Source: ZC4RG30 sp963812195 (GTDB lineage: Bacteria; Pseudomonadota; Gammaproteobacteria; Steroidobacterales; Steroidobacteraceae). From it: DNA of 64,000 nt. Shown here piece by piece: positions 18,123-28,417 of this stretch. The position numbers and the translations under genes were made by a program. Each line of letters opens with the position of its first letter. Within the stretch, counting starts at the first letter, position 1. The DNA is taken from contig CAWEUI010000011.1 of NCBI GenBank assembly GCA_963812195.1, forward strand, positions 124,001-188,000, in the 5' to 3' direction. The notes beneath the pieces are model-generated. The model saw only the letters and a program-made list of their open reading frames with translations. It made no database searches and was not told the origin of the DNA.

Positions 18123-19455
18123 CTACGACAGCCGCTCGATGATCACCGCGCCCGTCACCCGCAGTGCGATGCGGCCGCGTCCGATGCGCTCGACCTGCAA
18201 CGGCGCTTGCCGCTCCGCCAGCCGCCGCCGCAACAGCAGCAGGCGCGTCTCCAGGTTGTCCTTGATGTCCGGCAGGCCGAGCTCCGGAGCCAGGCGCAGT
18301 TCGCGATTGGTGAACTCGCTGCGTCCTTCCCGCAGCGCGTGCTCGGCCAGGAACAGCAGCAGCCGTCCCGGCACACCCTTGATCACATACTCGTTGTTGA
18401 TGAATACGCTGTCGTCGGAGGCGTGGTGCGCGAGCCGGCAGGGCAGTCCCTGCGTCGGGTGGCTGCTCGTCCGTGCGGGCGCCGCCGGCTCCACGGTGCC
18501 GTGCTCGAGCAGCTGCATCGCCGCGGCGAGCTGTCCGGCAACCAGCACCAACGCGGCTTCGTCGCGGCGGGTGTAGGCGTAGCGGGCGCGGCTCTCGGAG
18601 AAGAGCACGCCCTGCACACGGCCGCCGGTGACCAGCGGCACGGCGATCTGGCTCATGGCGTCGTCAAGTGCCGGCAGCGGGATCTCGGCGCCGGGGATCG
18701 GCACCGGCGTCGTCGCGGATCGCGGCGGCGAAGCGCCGCACGCGGCTCAGATCGCTGGTCTTGAGCAGGTGCTTCTCGCGCGCGGCGAGGCCGGCCAATC
18801 CCTCGCCCAGCGGCAGCTCGGCGCCGATGCCGGAGCTGCCATAGCCGCGGCTGCCCAACGCCACCAGCCGGCCACGCCCGGCATCGTTGACCAGCAGCAG
18901 CAGGCGCTCGTAGCCGAATTCGTCGCGCAATCCGTCCAGCGCGGTGTCGACCAGCGCGTCGATCTCGGTCGCCTCCGCGAGGCGGCCGGTCAGTTGTGTT
19001 GCCGACTCCAGATGATCCGGCCCGTCCTGTGCCCCGGCGGCCTGCTCGCCGTCCACTGCCGGCAGGCGCCGGGCATCGTCCACGTGATAGATGTCCACTG
19101 CGCGCAGTTTCATCACGTCGGACATGCCCACCTGCGCGCTGGAGGCACGCAGTTGGGTGGCTACGGCATGGAACACCGCGCCGGATTCGCGCGATTCGAC
19201 GAAGCTGATGTCCAGGCGGTACTGCGTGCCGTCGCGCGCATCGACCACCAGCAGGGCCGCATGCGGGTTCTCGCGGATGTTGCGCGCGGTCTTGGAGAAG
19301 AACTGGTTCGACAGCGCCACGTGCTCGGCATCGACCTGCACCACGTGCGACAGATAGGAGATGTTCGGCGCGCCGTCGGCGCCGCAGGTCGCCACGATGG
19401 ACGGGATCACGCCTTCGAAGCAGGCCTCCATCTCGCGCAGTGCGATGCGGTTCAT
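18123..19455 (-). CDS. PNPOx-like FMN-binding + GAF + winged-helix-like protein (one frameshift)
   Basis: ATG 19455 to stop 18123, with one frame break near 18705 (AAIRDD continues as PVPIPGAEIPLPALDDAMSQIAVPLV). Residues about 1-140 form a pyridoxamine-5'-phosphate-oxidase-like split-barrel domain (GAPNISYLSHVVQVDAEHVALS, AALLVVDARDG). About 160-310 is a GAF domain (IDALVDTALDGLRDEFGYERLLLLV, GEGLAGLAAREKH). The last about 95 residues (FINNEYVIKGVPGRLLLFLAEH, SEFTNRELRLAPEL, RLLLLRRRLAERQAPLQVERIGRG) have the order of an OmpR-type winged helix: recognition-helix-like segment, then a wing ending in G-R-G. I infer a cytosolic redox- or flavin-sensing one-component regulator. Its start overlaps the stop of the upstream PNPOx-like gene (ATGA). 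Confidence 0.65.
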
Positions 19456-19922
19456 GGCCGGGCCTGCACGGCGCGTCCGGCGCGCGGCCCCGGGGTCTGT
19501 TCGAATACCTCGGCCACGGCGATCCGGGCGACCAGCGGATCCCGATCGGTCAGCCAGGGCTCCATGAGCTGCGGCACCAGGCCCAGCGCGGCCAGCGCCT
19601 GGCGGATCTGCACGCCGTAGTCGGCGGAGACGCGCAGGTGCCCGGCCGTCGGTGTCACCAGTGTGGCGTTGCCCTTGAGCTGGAACGCCGCGTAGTCACG
19701 CGGCCGCGCGAAGGTGACGGCGATCGCGCCATTGGTGGCGATGTTGTGCGCCGTGCCCGGCCACAGCCATCTGGAAAACAGCAGATCGACACTGTCCGAG
19801 CGCGCATCGACGATGGCGCCGTTGCCCCGCCCGATCTCCGGACGGTGGTCCGCGTCGTGGCTGCCGATGATGATCATCACCGGGCTGGCCAGGAAGTCGG
19901 CCAGTGTCTGCTCGAGGCGCAT
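19452..19922 (-). CDS. Pyridoxamine 5'-phosphate oxidase-like protein
   Basis: A 156-residue single-domain protein of the PNPOx-like FMN-binding split-barrel fold: LADFLASPVMIIIGSHDADHRPEIGRG, VDLLFSRWLWPGTAHNIATNGAIAVTFARP and LKGNATLVTP. Such proteins bind FMN, F420 or haem, and most are oxidoreductases of unknown substrate rather than true PdxH. It is the first gene of a two-gene unit with the FMN/GAF protein, coupled by a 4-base ATGA overlap. It is transcribed divergently from the flavin monooxygenase. Confidence 0.8.
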   Translation of the reverse strand: MRLEQTLADFLASPVMIIIGSHDADHRPEIGRGNGAIVDARSDSVDLLFSRWLWPGTAHNIATNGAIAVTFARPRDYAAFQLKGNATLVTPTAGHLRVSADYGVQIRQALAALGLVPQLMEPWLTDRDPLVARIAVAEVFEQTPGPRAGRAVQARP

Positions 19923-19943
19923 CCCGGCAGTCTATCGGCGAAG

Positions 19944-19962
19944 TTAGGAAAGGTTTAGGAAA
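19944..19962. promoter_or_regulatory. Candidate operator: TTAGGAAA direct repeat, 11-bp phase
   Basis: TTAGGAAA at 19944-19951 and again at 19955-19962, the two copies starting exactly 11 bases apart (one helical turn). They are in the 93-base divergent gap between the PNPOx-like/FMN-GAF pair and the monooxygenase-prpBCD run. Direct repeats with 10-11 bp phasing are the usual target layout of OmpR-type winged-helix dimers. The AT-rich repeat stands out in GC-rich surroundings. Binding is inferred only. Confidence 0.5.
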
Positions 19963-20015
19963 CGTCGCGCCGCGCCGCCGCTAGGCTGCGCCCATACCAC
20001 TTCCGGAGACCTGCC

Positions 20016-21519
20016 ATGAATGCTCCCGTCATCCGCCATCCAGACGATCACGTGGCGATCATCGGCGCCGGCCCCGCCGGACTGGCCGGCGCGCGCTGGC
20101 TGCAGCAGCATGGACTCACGCCGGTGCTGATCGAAGCCGCGGCGCGGCCCGGCGGGCAGTGGAACCAGGGCGACGGGCACAGCGCCATCTGGCAGCGGCA
20201 TGCGCACCAACACCAGCCGGTTGCTGACCATGTTTTCGGACCTGCCGTATCCGGCCGGCACACCCGTCTATCCGCGCCACGATCAGGTGCTGGACTATCT
20301 GCAGCGCTACGCGGACAAGTTCGGCATCGATCGGCGGGTCAGGCTGCGGACCCGGGTCGAGTCGCTGGCGCGCGCCGGCGAGGGCTGGCAGCTCACGCTG
20401 CGCGATCCGGCCGGCGCGATGACGCGCGAGGTTTTCGCGCGTGTGATTATCGCCACGGGGCGGCAGGCCAGCGCGTTGCTGCCGCCGCTGGAGGGCGCCG
20501 CGCAGTTCGACGGTGAGCTCGGAGTGCGGCATGCCGCAGCCTATCATCGCGCCGAGGAGTACCGCGGCCGCGATGTCATCGTCGGCGGGTGTTCGATCAG
20601 CGCGCTGGAGATCGCTTCGGAACTGGCACTGAGCGGCGCGCGATCGGTCACGGTGGCCAGCCGGCGCATGCGCTACGTGCTGCCGAAGATGATCGCCGGC
20701 AAGCCGACGGACCACGTGCTGTTCACCCGCGCGGCGGGGCTGGCTGCCGAACAGCTGCCGGTCGAGGCGCTGCGCGCCGGATTGAAGGATGCCCTGTTGC
20801 GCGCCGGCGCCGACCCGTCGCCGTATGGCGCGCCGGCGGCGCACGCGGATCCGTTCGTTGCCGGCGTGACGCAATCACAGCAGTTCCTGCCGCTGGTTGC
20901 GGAAGGGCGCATTCAAGTGCGGCCGTGGATCACGCGCCTGCAGGGCCGCACCGTCCATTTTGCCGATGGCAGTCAGCAGGAGGCGGACGGCGTATTGCTG
21001 GGTACCGGCTATCGCCTGCACCTGCCGTTCCTGTCGGCCGCCATCGCCACCACGCTGGATCTGGATGAGCAGCACATCGACCTGTACGAGCACACATTCC
21101 ATCCCGCGCTGCCCGGCCTTGCCTTCCTGGGAATGTACGACCAGACCGGTCCGCTGCTGCCGGTACTGGAGCTGCAGGCGCGCTGGATCGCCTATGTGAT
21201 GGCGGGCGTACTCGCCGCGCCGACGCAGACGGCGCTGCAGGAGGGCGTCGATCGTTACCGGGCGGGTCGTGGTGGACCGCAGAACGTGATGATGCATGCG
21301 ATGGCGCTGCGCTTCGCGCGTCTGGCGGGCGTCGAACCAGATCCGGCGCGCTGGCCGGCGCTCACGGAGCTGCTGAATGATGGGCCGCTGTCGGCGGTGT
21401 CGTTCCGCCTGCAGGGGCCGGATGCACTGGCCGACGCGCCGTCGCGGATGCAAGCCGACGCGCGAACCATTGCCGGGGAGCCCGACGCGTCGGCGACTGG
21501 AGCATTGCACGCGGCCTGA
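20016..21519 (+). CDS. Flavin-containing monooxygenase (FMO/Baeyer-Villiger type), one frameshift
   Basis: The N-terminus has the FAD site VAIIGAGPAGLAGARWLQQHG and GGQWN. The frame breaks near 20200: HSAIWQ continues as GMRTNTSRLLTMFSDLPYP, the characteristic FMO segment, in the next frame, so one base is surplus. Then follow RVIIATGRQA, an FxGxxxH-like region (FDGELGVRHAAAYHRAEEY) and the NADPH site DVIVGGCSISALEIASELA. The ATG at 20016 has CCGGAGAC upstream. Class B flavoprotein monooxygenases insert oxygen into ketones or oxidise N/S centres; the substrate is unknown. It is the first gene of a plus-strand run with prpB, prpC, prpD and a phosphotriesterase-like gene. Confidence 0.8.
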
Positions 21520-21582
21520 AGCGCGGGCATAGAACGCGCGACTGTTCTTGTCGAGCGGGGAGGCTTGGCGCAACATCGGCGC

Positions 21583-22485
21583 ATGAATGCAGGTCAGCAG
21601 CCGGCACTTTCGCCTGGCACGCGCTTGCGCCAGGCCGTGCAGCAGGAGCGCCCGCTGCAGGTCGTCGGCGCCATCAATGCCTACGTGGCGCGGCTGGCCG
21701 AGGCCACCGGCTTCCGGGCCATCTATCTTTCCGGTGGCGGTGTGGCCGCCAACTCGCTGGGCCTGCCGGACCTGGGCATCACCGGGCTGGAGGACGTGCT
21801 GATCGACATCCGCCGCATCACGGATGCCTGCGCGCTGCCGTTGCTGGTCGATGCGGATACCGGCTGGGGCGGCGCCTTCAATATCGCGCGCACCGTGCGC
21901 TCGATGAGCAAGGCCGGCGCGGCGGGCCTGCACATCGAGGACCAGGTCCAGAACAAGCGCTGCGGCCACCGTCCCGGCAAGGAGATCGTGTCGCGCGAGG
22001 AGATGGTGGACCGGATCAAGGCCGCAGTGGATGCGCGCACCGATCCGCAATTCGTCATCATGGCGCGCACCGATGCCCTGGCCGGCGAGGGTCTGGAAGC
22101 GGCGATCGAGCGCGCGGTGGCCTGTGTCGAGGCCGGCGCGGACATGGTCTTCCCGGAGGCGGTGACCGACATCGCCATGTACCGGCGCTTCAAGGAGGCC
22201 GTGCGTGTGCCGGTGCTGGCCAACATCACCGAGTTCGGCAAGACGCCGCTGTATACCCGCGAGGAACTGGGCGCGGCCGGCGTGGACATCGTGCTGCATT
22301 GCTGCTCGGCCTACCGGGCCATGAATGCCGCGGCGCTGCAGACCTTCGAGATCATCCGGCGCACCGGCTCGCAGCGCGATGCATTGCCGCTGATGCAGAC
22401 GCGCGATGATCTGTACCGGTATCTGGACTATCACGCCTACGAGAAGAAGCTGGACGAGCTGTTCTCTTCCGGCAAGGGCAAGTAG
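21583..22485 (+). CDS. prpB: 2-Methylisocitrate lyase
   Basis: A 300-residue enzyme of the isocitrate lyase/PEP mutase superfamily that cleaves 2-methylisocitrate to succinate and pyruvate. Asp90 and Asp92 (LLVDADTGWG) bind Mg2+. The active-site loop is NKRCGH (Cys127, His129), and the SGGGVA near residue 51 and the PEAVTD near 195 fit PrpB. It lies 63 bases after the monooxygenase gene and 13 before prpC, forming a methylcitrate-cycle operon. A GGGAGG lies about 18 bases upstream of the ATG, so translation may start at the TTG at 21565 instead. Confidence 0.88.
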   Translation: MNAGQQPALSPGTRLRQAVQQERPLQVVGAINAYVARLAEATGFRAIYLSGGGVAANSLGLPDLGITGLEDVLIDIRRITDACALPLLVDADTGWGGAFNIARTVRSMSKAGAAGLHIEDQVQNKRCGHRPGKEIVSREEMVDRIKAAVDARTDPQFVIMARTDALAGEGLEAAIERAVACVEAGADMVFPEAVTDIAMYRRFKEAVRVPVLANITEFGKTPLYTREELGAAGVDIVLHCCSAYRAMNAAALQTFEIIRRTGSQRDALPLMQTRDDLYRYLDYHAYEKKLDELFSSGKGK

Positions 22486-22498
22486 GGGCGGTCAGCTG

Positions 22499-23654
22499 AT
22501 GAACGATGCGAGTGCCACGGCGCGCAAGCCGAAGAAATCCGTTGCCCTGTCGGGCGTGGTGGCGGGCAATACCGCCCTGTGCACGGTGGGCCAGACCGGC
22601 AACGACCTGCACTACCGCGGCTACGACATCCTGGAGATCGCCGAGGAGTGCGCCTACGAGGAGATCGCGCATCTGCTCATCCATGGCAGGTTGCCGAACC
22701 GCGCGGAGCTGACGGCCTACCGGGCCCGGCTGCGCGAGCTGCGCGGCCTGCCGGAGGCGGTGCGCGAGGTGCTGGAGAAGCTGCCGGCCACCACGCATCC
22801 AATGGACGTGATGCGCAGCGGCGTGTCGGTGCTGGGCTGCGTGCTGCCGGAGGCGGATGCGCACACCGCGGTCGGTGCCCGCGAAATCGCCGACCGGCTC
22901 ATCGCCTCGCTGGGCTCGATGCTGTGCTACTGGTTCCACTACAGCCGCTCGGGCCGCCGCATCGAGCTCGCCACCGGCGATGATTCCATCGCCGCGCACT
23001 TCCTGCACCTGCTGCACGGCAAGGCCGCCAGTGCCGCCCATGTGCGCGCCATGCACACTTCGCTGAACCTGTACGCCGAGCACGAGTTCAACGCCTCCAC
23101 GTTCACCGCGCGGGTGATCGCCGGCACCGGCTCGGACATGTATTCGTGCATCACCGGCGCCATCGGCGCACTTGCGCGGCCCGAAGCACGGCGGCGCCAA
23201 CGAGGTGGCGCTGGAGATCCAGCAGCGCTATGCCACGCCGGAGCAGGCCGAGGCCGACATCCGCAACCGGATCGCCGCGCGCGAGGTCATCATCGGCTTC
23301 GGCCATCCGGTCTACACCGTGGCCGATCCGCGCAACGTGATCATCCGCCGGGTCGCCAAGGCGCTGGCGGATGCGCAGCACGATCACAGGCTGTACGCGG
23401 TGGCCGAGCGCGTCGAGAACGTGATGTGGGACATCAAGCGCATGTTCCCGAACCTGGACTGGTACAGCGCCGTGAGCTACAGCCTGATGGGCGTGCCGGC
23501 GGCGATGTTCACGCCACTGTTCGTGATCGCGCGCACCGCCGGCTGGGCGGCGCATGTGATCGAGCAGCGCGAGGACGGCAAGATCATCCGGCCATCGGCC
23601 AACTACACCGGGCCGGAAGACCGGCCGTTCGTGCCGCTGGCGCAGCGGGCCTGA
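22499..23654 (+). CDS. prpC: 2-Methylcitrate synthase, one frameshift
   Basis: It condenses propionyl-CoA and oxaloacetate. The N-terminal SGVVAGNTALCTVG and LHYRGYDI are typical of PrpC. The catalytic His/Asp loops appear as EHEFNASTFTARV and GFGHPVYTVADPRN. The frame breaks near 23175: CITGAIGAL should continue as RGPKHGGANEVA, read one frame over, to the end at 23654 with a PSANYTGPEDRPFVPL tail. The gap to prpB is 13 bases and to prpD eight. The single indel sits in a GC run and looks like sequence error, but the gene would be inactive if it is real. Confidence 0.85.
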
Positions 23655-23662
23655 AGGCGAAC

Positions 23663-25114
23663 GTGTCCAGTCACGACGCCCGCTCGGCGACGCGCCCGGC
23701 TCCGGATGCCTTGATGGTGGACATCGCGCGCTACGCGCGCGACCAGCGGATCGACAGCGCGCTGGCCTACGAGACCGCGCATCACTGCCTGATGGACAGC
23801 ATCGCCTGCTCGCTGATGGCGCTGGCCTATCCGGCCTGCCGGCGGGTGCTGGGGCCGGTGGTGCCGGGCGCCACCCTGCCCGACAGCGCGCGCATCCCGG
23901 GTTGCCAGTGGGAACTGGAGCCGGTGCAGGCGGCGTTCAACATCGGCGCCATGGTGCGCTGGCTGGACTTCAACGACACCTGGCTGGCCGCGGAGTGGGG
24001 CCACCCCTCGGACAATCTCGGCGCCATCCTGGCCGTGGCCGACTGGTGTTCGCGCGGCCGGCGCGAAAGCCGGCGCGACGCCGCTCACGGTGCGCGACGT
24101 GCTCACCGCGATGATCAAGGCGCACGAGATCCAGGGCGTGCTGGCGCTGGAGAATTCCTTCAACCGCGTGGGGCTGGACCATGTGCTGCTGGTGCGCGTG
24201 GCCTCGACCGCCGTCAGCACGGCGATGCTGGGCGGCTCGGCCAGCCAGGTCATCGACGCCGTCTCCAACGCCTGGATCGACGGCGGCGCGCTGCGCACGT
24301 ATCGCCACGCGCCCAACACCGGCTCGCGCAAGAGCTGGGCCGCGGGCGATGCCACGGCGCGCGCCGTGCGCCTGGCCCTGCTGAGCCTGGCCGGCGAGAT
24401 GGGCTATCCGTCCGCGCTCAGCGCGCCGCGCTGGGGCTTCCAGGACGTGCTGTTCAAGGGCCAGGCCTTGCAGCTGGCGCGGCCGCTGGGCAGCTACGTG
24501 ATGGAGAACGTGCTGTTCAAGATCAGCTATCCGGCCGAGTTCCATGCGCAGACCGCCGTCGAGTGCGCGATGCGGCTGCACCCGGAAGTGCACGACCGGC
24601 TCGATGAAGTCGACGAAGTCGCTGATCGAAACGCAGGAGCCCGGCGTGCGCATCATCGACAAGACCGGGCCGCTGGCCAACCCGGCCGACCGCGACCACT
24701 GCATCCAGTACATGGTGCCATCCCGCTGATCTTCGGCCGGCTCACGGCCGCGGACTACGAGGACGACGTCGCCGGCGATCCGCGCGTCGATGCACTGCGT
24801 GCACGCATGCGCGTGGTGGAGAACCCGCAGTTCACGCGCGACTACTTCGACGCCGGACAAGCGCTCCATCGGCAACGCCATGCAGGTGCGTTTCCGCGAC
24901 GGCTCGGCCACCGAACGCATCCAGGTGGACTATCCCGTCGGGCCACCGGCTGCGCCGCGCCGAGGGCATCGCGCTGCTGCGGGCCAAGTTCGAAGCGGCC
25001 GTGCGCGCGCACTATCCGGCCCGCCAGGCCGAAGGGTTGCTGGCGCTGTTTGCGGACGCGGCGGCGTTGCAGGCCATGCCCGCGGCGGAACTGATGGGAA
25101 GACTGGCGTTGTAA
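23663..25114 (+). pseudogene. prpD: 2-Methylcitrate dehydratase, about five frameshifts
   Basis: MmgE/PrpD family enzyme that dehydrates 2-methylcitrate. GTG 23663 opens MSSHDARS. The first frame carries MDSIACSLMALAYPAC and the diagnostic MVRWLDFNDTWLAAEWGHPSDN. Frame changes are needed near 24060, 24610, 24715, 24855 and 24945 to keep reading ENSFNRVGLDHV, APRWGFQDVLFKGQAL, DKTGPLANPADRDHCIQY, ADYEDDVAGDPRVDALR and the end GRLAL at 25114. Every piece aligns to one canonical PrpD of about 480 residues. If the indels are real, the methylcitrate cycle is blocked here; if not, this is the intact third gene of prpBCD. Confidence 0.85.
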
Positions 25115-25148
25115 CAGTCGGTGCCTGGGAACAGGCGAGGGGGTTGGC

Positions 25149-26231
25149 ATGGCGATGATTACCCGCCGCGAGGCATTGCAGCTGACCAGCGTGGCCACGG
25201 CCGTGGCCATGGCCGAACTTCCCGGACAGGTATTCGCGCAGGCGCCCACTTTCCCCAAGGGCGCGGTCATCCGCACCTTGTTCAAGGACTACGCGCCCGC
25301 GGAGCTGGCCGGCGGCGTCACGCTGTTCCACGAGCATCTGTCGCTGGGCAAGGACTTCAACGACCGGTTCCGCGCGGCCTCGCTGGCCACGCTGGCCGCA
25401 CAGGGTGCGTCGCCCTCGCAGCAGCCGGCCGGGCCGCCGCCACCGCCGCCCGGTCCGGACCCGATGGGCAGCGTGCAACTCATGGCCCGGGAATTGCGCA
25501 ACACGCGGCGCGACGGCGTGGCCTGCATCGTCGATGCCGGCCTGGAAGGCACCGGCATGGATCTGGATTTCATCCGCGCCGCGTCGAAGCAGGCGGACTT
25601 CCCGGTGGTCAAGGGCGCGGGTTTCTACACCCAGCCGTTCTACCCGAAGCAGGTCCTGACCATGAGCGAGGAGCAGATCGCGCGCGCCATCCTCAAGCAG
25701 GTGGATGACTATCCGGCCGGCGCATTGGGCGAGATCGGCTCCTGGGACGAGATCACCGCCACCGAACGCCGGGTGTTCCGCGCGGTGGGCAAGGTGCACC
25801 AGGCCACCAACCTGCCGGTGTTCACGCACACCGGCATTCCGGGCAAGTCCGCGCTCGAGCAGCTGGACATCCTCGAGGATGCCGGCGTGGATCCGCGCCG
25901 CGTCTGCATCGGGCATCTGGGCAATCTCGTCGATCCGGACGTCTACGTGCACAAGACCATCTGCCGCCGCGGCGCGTACGTGGGCTTCGACCGGCAGGGC
26001 AGCGGCCGGGACGCGCCGGTGATCCCGATGGTCAAGGCATTGCTGGATGCGGGGTTCGAGAAGAACCTGCTGTTCTCCGGCGATGCCTCGCGCGGCTACG
26101 GGCGGGTGGTCACCTCGTTCCTGCCGCAGCTGAAGGCCGCAGGCATCAGCGAAGACGTCCTGCATCGAATCACGGTGGACAATCCGCGGCGGTTCCTGGC
26201 TTTCGTGCCCAGGCGGGTGCGCAAGGGCTGA
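25149..26231 (+). CDS. Phosphotriesterase-like metal-dependent hydrolase, exported
   Basis: A 360-residue amidohydrolase-superfamily protein. The N-terminus (RREALQLTSVATAVAMA) is a Tat-type signal with twin Arg at residues 6-7. Metal ligands are visible as His61 and His63 (FHEHLS), VFTHTG, IGHLGN and the Asp of SGDASRGYG. The bridging position is Glu (LGEIGSWDEIT), as in E. coli Php, rather than the carbamylated Lys of true phosphotriesterase. Lactonase or esterase activity is more likely than organophosphate hydrolysis. A proline-rich loop near residue 95 is unusual. It follows prpD by 34 bases and has its own GAGGGGG ribosome site. Confidence 0.82.
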   Translation: MAMITRREALQLTSVATAVAMAELPGQVFAQAPTFPKGAVIRTLFKDYAPAELAGGVTLFHEHLSLGKDFNDRFRAASLATLAAQGASPSQQPAGPPPPPPGPDPMGSVQLMARELRNTRRDGVACIVDAGLEGTGMDLDFIRAASKQADFPVVKGAGFYTQPFYPKQVLTMSEEQIARAILKQVDDYPAGALGEIGSWDEITATERRVFRAVGKVHQATNLPVFTHTGIPGKSALEQLDILEDAGVDPRRVCIGHLGNLVDPDVYVHKTICRRGAYVGFDRQGSGRDAPVIPMVKALLDAGFEKNLLFSGDASRGYGRVVTSFLPQLKAAGISEDVLHRITVDNPRRFLAFVPRRVRKG

Positions 26232-26234
26232 GCC

Positions 26235-27037
26235 TCAACGCTCCCGGTAATACATCTTCATCGCCACCGGCGCGAACACGGCGGTAACGAGCGCCGACGC
26301 CACCAGCACCCACAGCACATCCTTGAACATCACATTGCCGTGCATCAGCCCGCGCGATGCGGTGGTCAGGTGCGTCACCGGATTCCACGCCACGATGGTC
26401 TGCATGAACCCGGCATGGTCTTCGGGTCCACGAAGATGTTGCTGATGAAGGTCAGCGGGAACAGCAGCAGCATGCTGGTGGTCATCACCGACTCGGGTGT
26501 CTTCACCAGCATGCCCACGATGATCCACATCCAGCTCACCGACGACACGAACACCAGCATCAGCGCAATGGCGGCGATGACGCCTAGTGCGCCGCCGGCG
26601 GGGCGGAATCCGAGGATCAATCCGACGATGATGACCACGGTGGCGGCCAGCGCATAGCGCGACAGGTCGCCCACCAGCGCGCCGACCACCGGCGCGGGCT
26701 GCCAGATGGGCAGGGACTTGAAGCGGTCGAACAGGCCCTTCTCGATGTCCGAGTTCAGGCTCACGCCCGTGTAGACCGTCAGGAACACCATGGTCTGCAC
26801 CACGATGCCGGGCACCAGCCACTGCACGTACGCATGCGTGGAGCCGGTGAGCGCCCCGCCGAACAGGTAGGTGAACATGATGGTGGTCATGATGGGGAAC
26901 ACCAGCACGTCGAAGAGCTGGAACGGCACGTGCTTGATCTTCAGCATGGCGCGCCAGGCCAGCGTCAGCACGGCCGCGAAGCTGTTGACGCGCGCGGGGC
27001 GGCTCCTGCCGATCAGCGCCGAGTGCAGGTTGGCCGC

Positions 27038-27041
<4 letters not shown>
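26235..27041 (-). CDS. ABC-2 type permease, DrrB-like, frameshifted
   Basis: Membrane partner of the adjacent DrrA-like ATPase. Most of it reads in one frame (LKIKHVPFQLFDVLVFPIMTTIMFTYLFGG, SDIEKGLFDRFKSLPIWQPAPVVGAL, then four hydrophobic helices). Near 26410 the frame changes (FVDPKTMPG continues as FMQTIVAWNPVTHLTTASRGLMHG), reaching the stop at 26235. At the 5' end the ATG (27041) overlaps the ATPase stop, but one missing base within the first codons is needed to reach the main frame (expected MSAANLHSALIG...). The typical length for DrrB is kept. It would export a lipid, drug or glycolipid; the substrate is unknown. Confidence 0.75.
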
Positions 27042-27997
<956 letters not shown>

Positions 27998-28029
27998 GCC
28001 GGACCCCCGTGCGCGGCCCGCAATACTAA

Positions 28030-28042
28030 ACTGCGAGGCAGT
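28030..28042. promoter_or_regulatory. Short inverted repeat between drrA-like and HiPIP genes
   Basis: ACTGC-GAG-GCAGT, a perfect 5-bp inverted repeat in the 73-base divergent gap between the DrrA-like ATPase and HiPIP starts. A second small palindrome, CCTCGAGG, overlaps the HiPIP ribosome site. Possible operator; no other evidence. Confidence 0.25.
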
Positions 28043-28070
28043 CGGTTACGAACCTCGAGGAGCACGTCAG

Positions 28071-28382
28071 GTGGAGCGAAGATTTACGCGTCGGGACTTG
28101 TTGCGGGCCGGAGCGGCGATGCCCGCGGTTGCCGCAGGGCTGGTTGGTACGGCGACGGCGGCCGAAATGCCGCTGGTGACCACCGCTGATCCGGTCGCCA
28201 AGGCCATGTTGTACGTGGAGGATGCCGCCAAGGCCAAGGGCGCCAAGCCCGGCAACCATTGCGGGGACTGCGCGCTGTACATGGGCAAGGCCGGTGACAA
28301 GACCGGCCCGTGCAGCCTGTTCGTCGGCAAGCGGGTTTACGCGGCGGGTTGGTGCATGGCGTGGGCCGCGAAGCCCAAGTAA
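28071..28382 (+). CDS. High-potential iron-sulfur protein (HiPIP)
   Basis: A 103-residue periplasmic electron carrier. GTG 28071 has CGAGGAG upstream. The signal (RRFTRRDLLRAGAAMPAVAAGLVGTATA) is Tat-type with the motif TRRDLL, as expected for a prefolded 4Fe-4S protein. The four cluster ligands are Cys64, Cys67, Cys81 and Cys95 with the usual HiPIP spacing, and Trp94 and Tyr48 are the usual aromatic shield. Its partners (photosynthetic centre, nitrite or haem oxidase) are not in the window. Confidence 0.92.
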   Translation: MERRFTRRDLLRAGAAMPAVAAGLVGTATAAEMPLVTTADPVAKAMLYVEDAAKAKGAKPGNHCGDCALYMGKAGDKTGPCSLFVGKRVYAAGWCMAWAAKPK

Positions 28383-28417
28383 CGCCAAGGCAGATGTAGT
28401 GGCGCGGATACGCGCCC

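Noticed and set aside
22406..24607. A citrate synthase-PrpD fusion protein of 733 residues
   Set aside because: The continuous frame is an artefact of two indels; each enzyme's motifs return in other frames and the genes are separated by stop and start codons.
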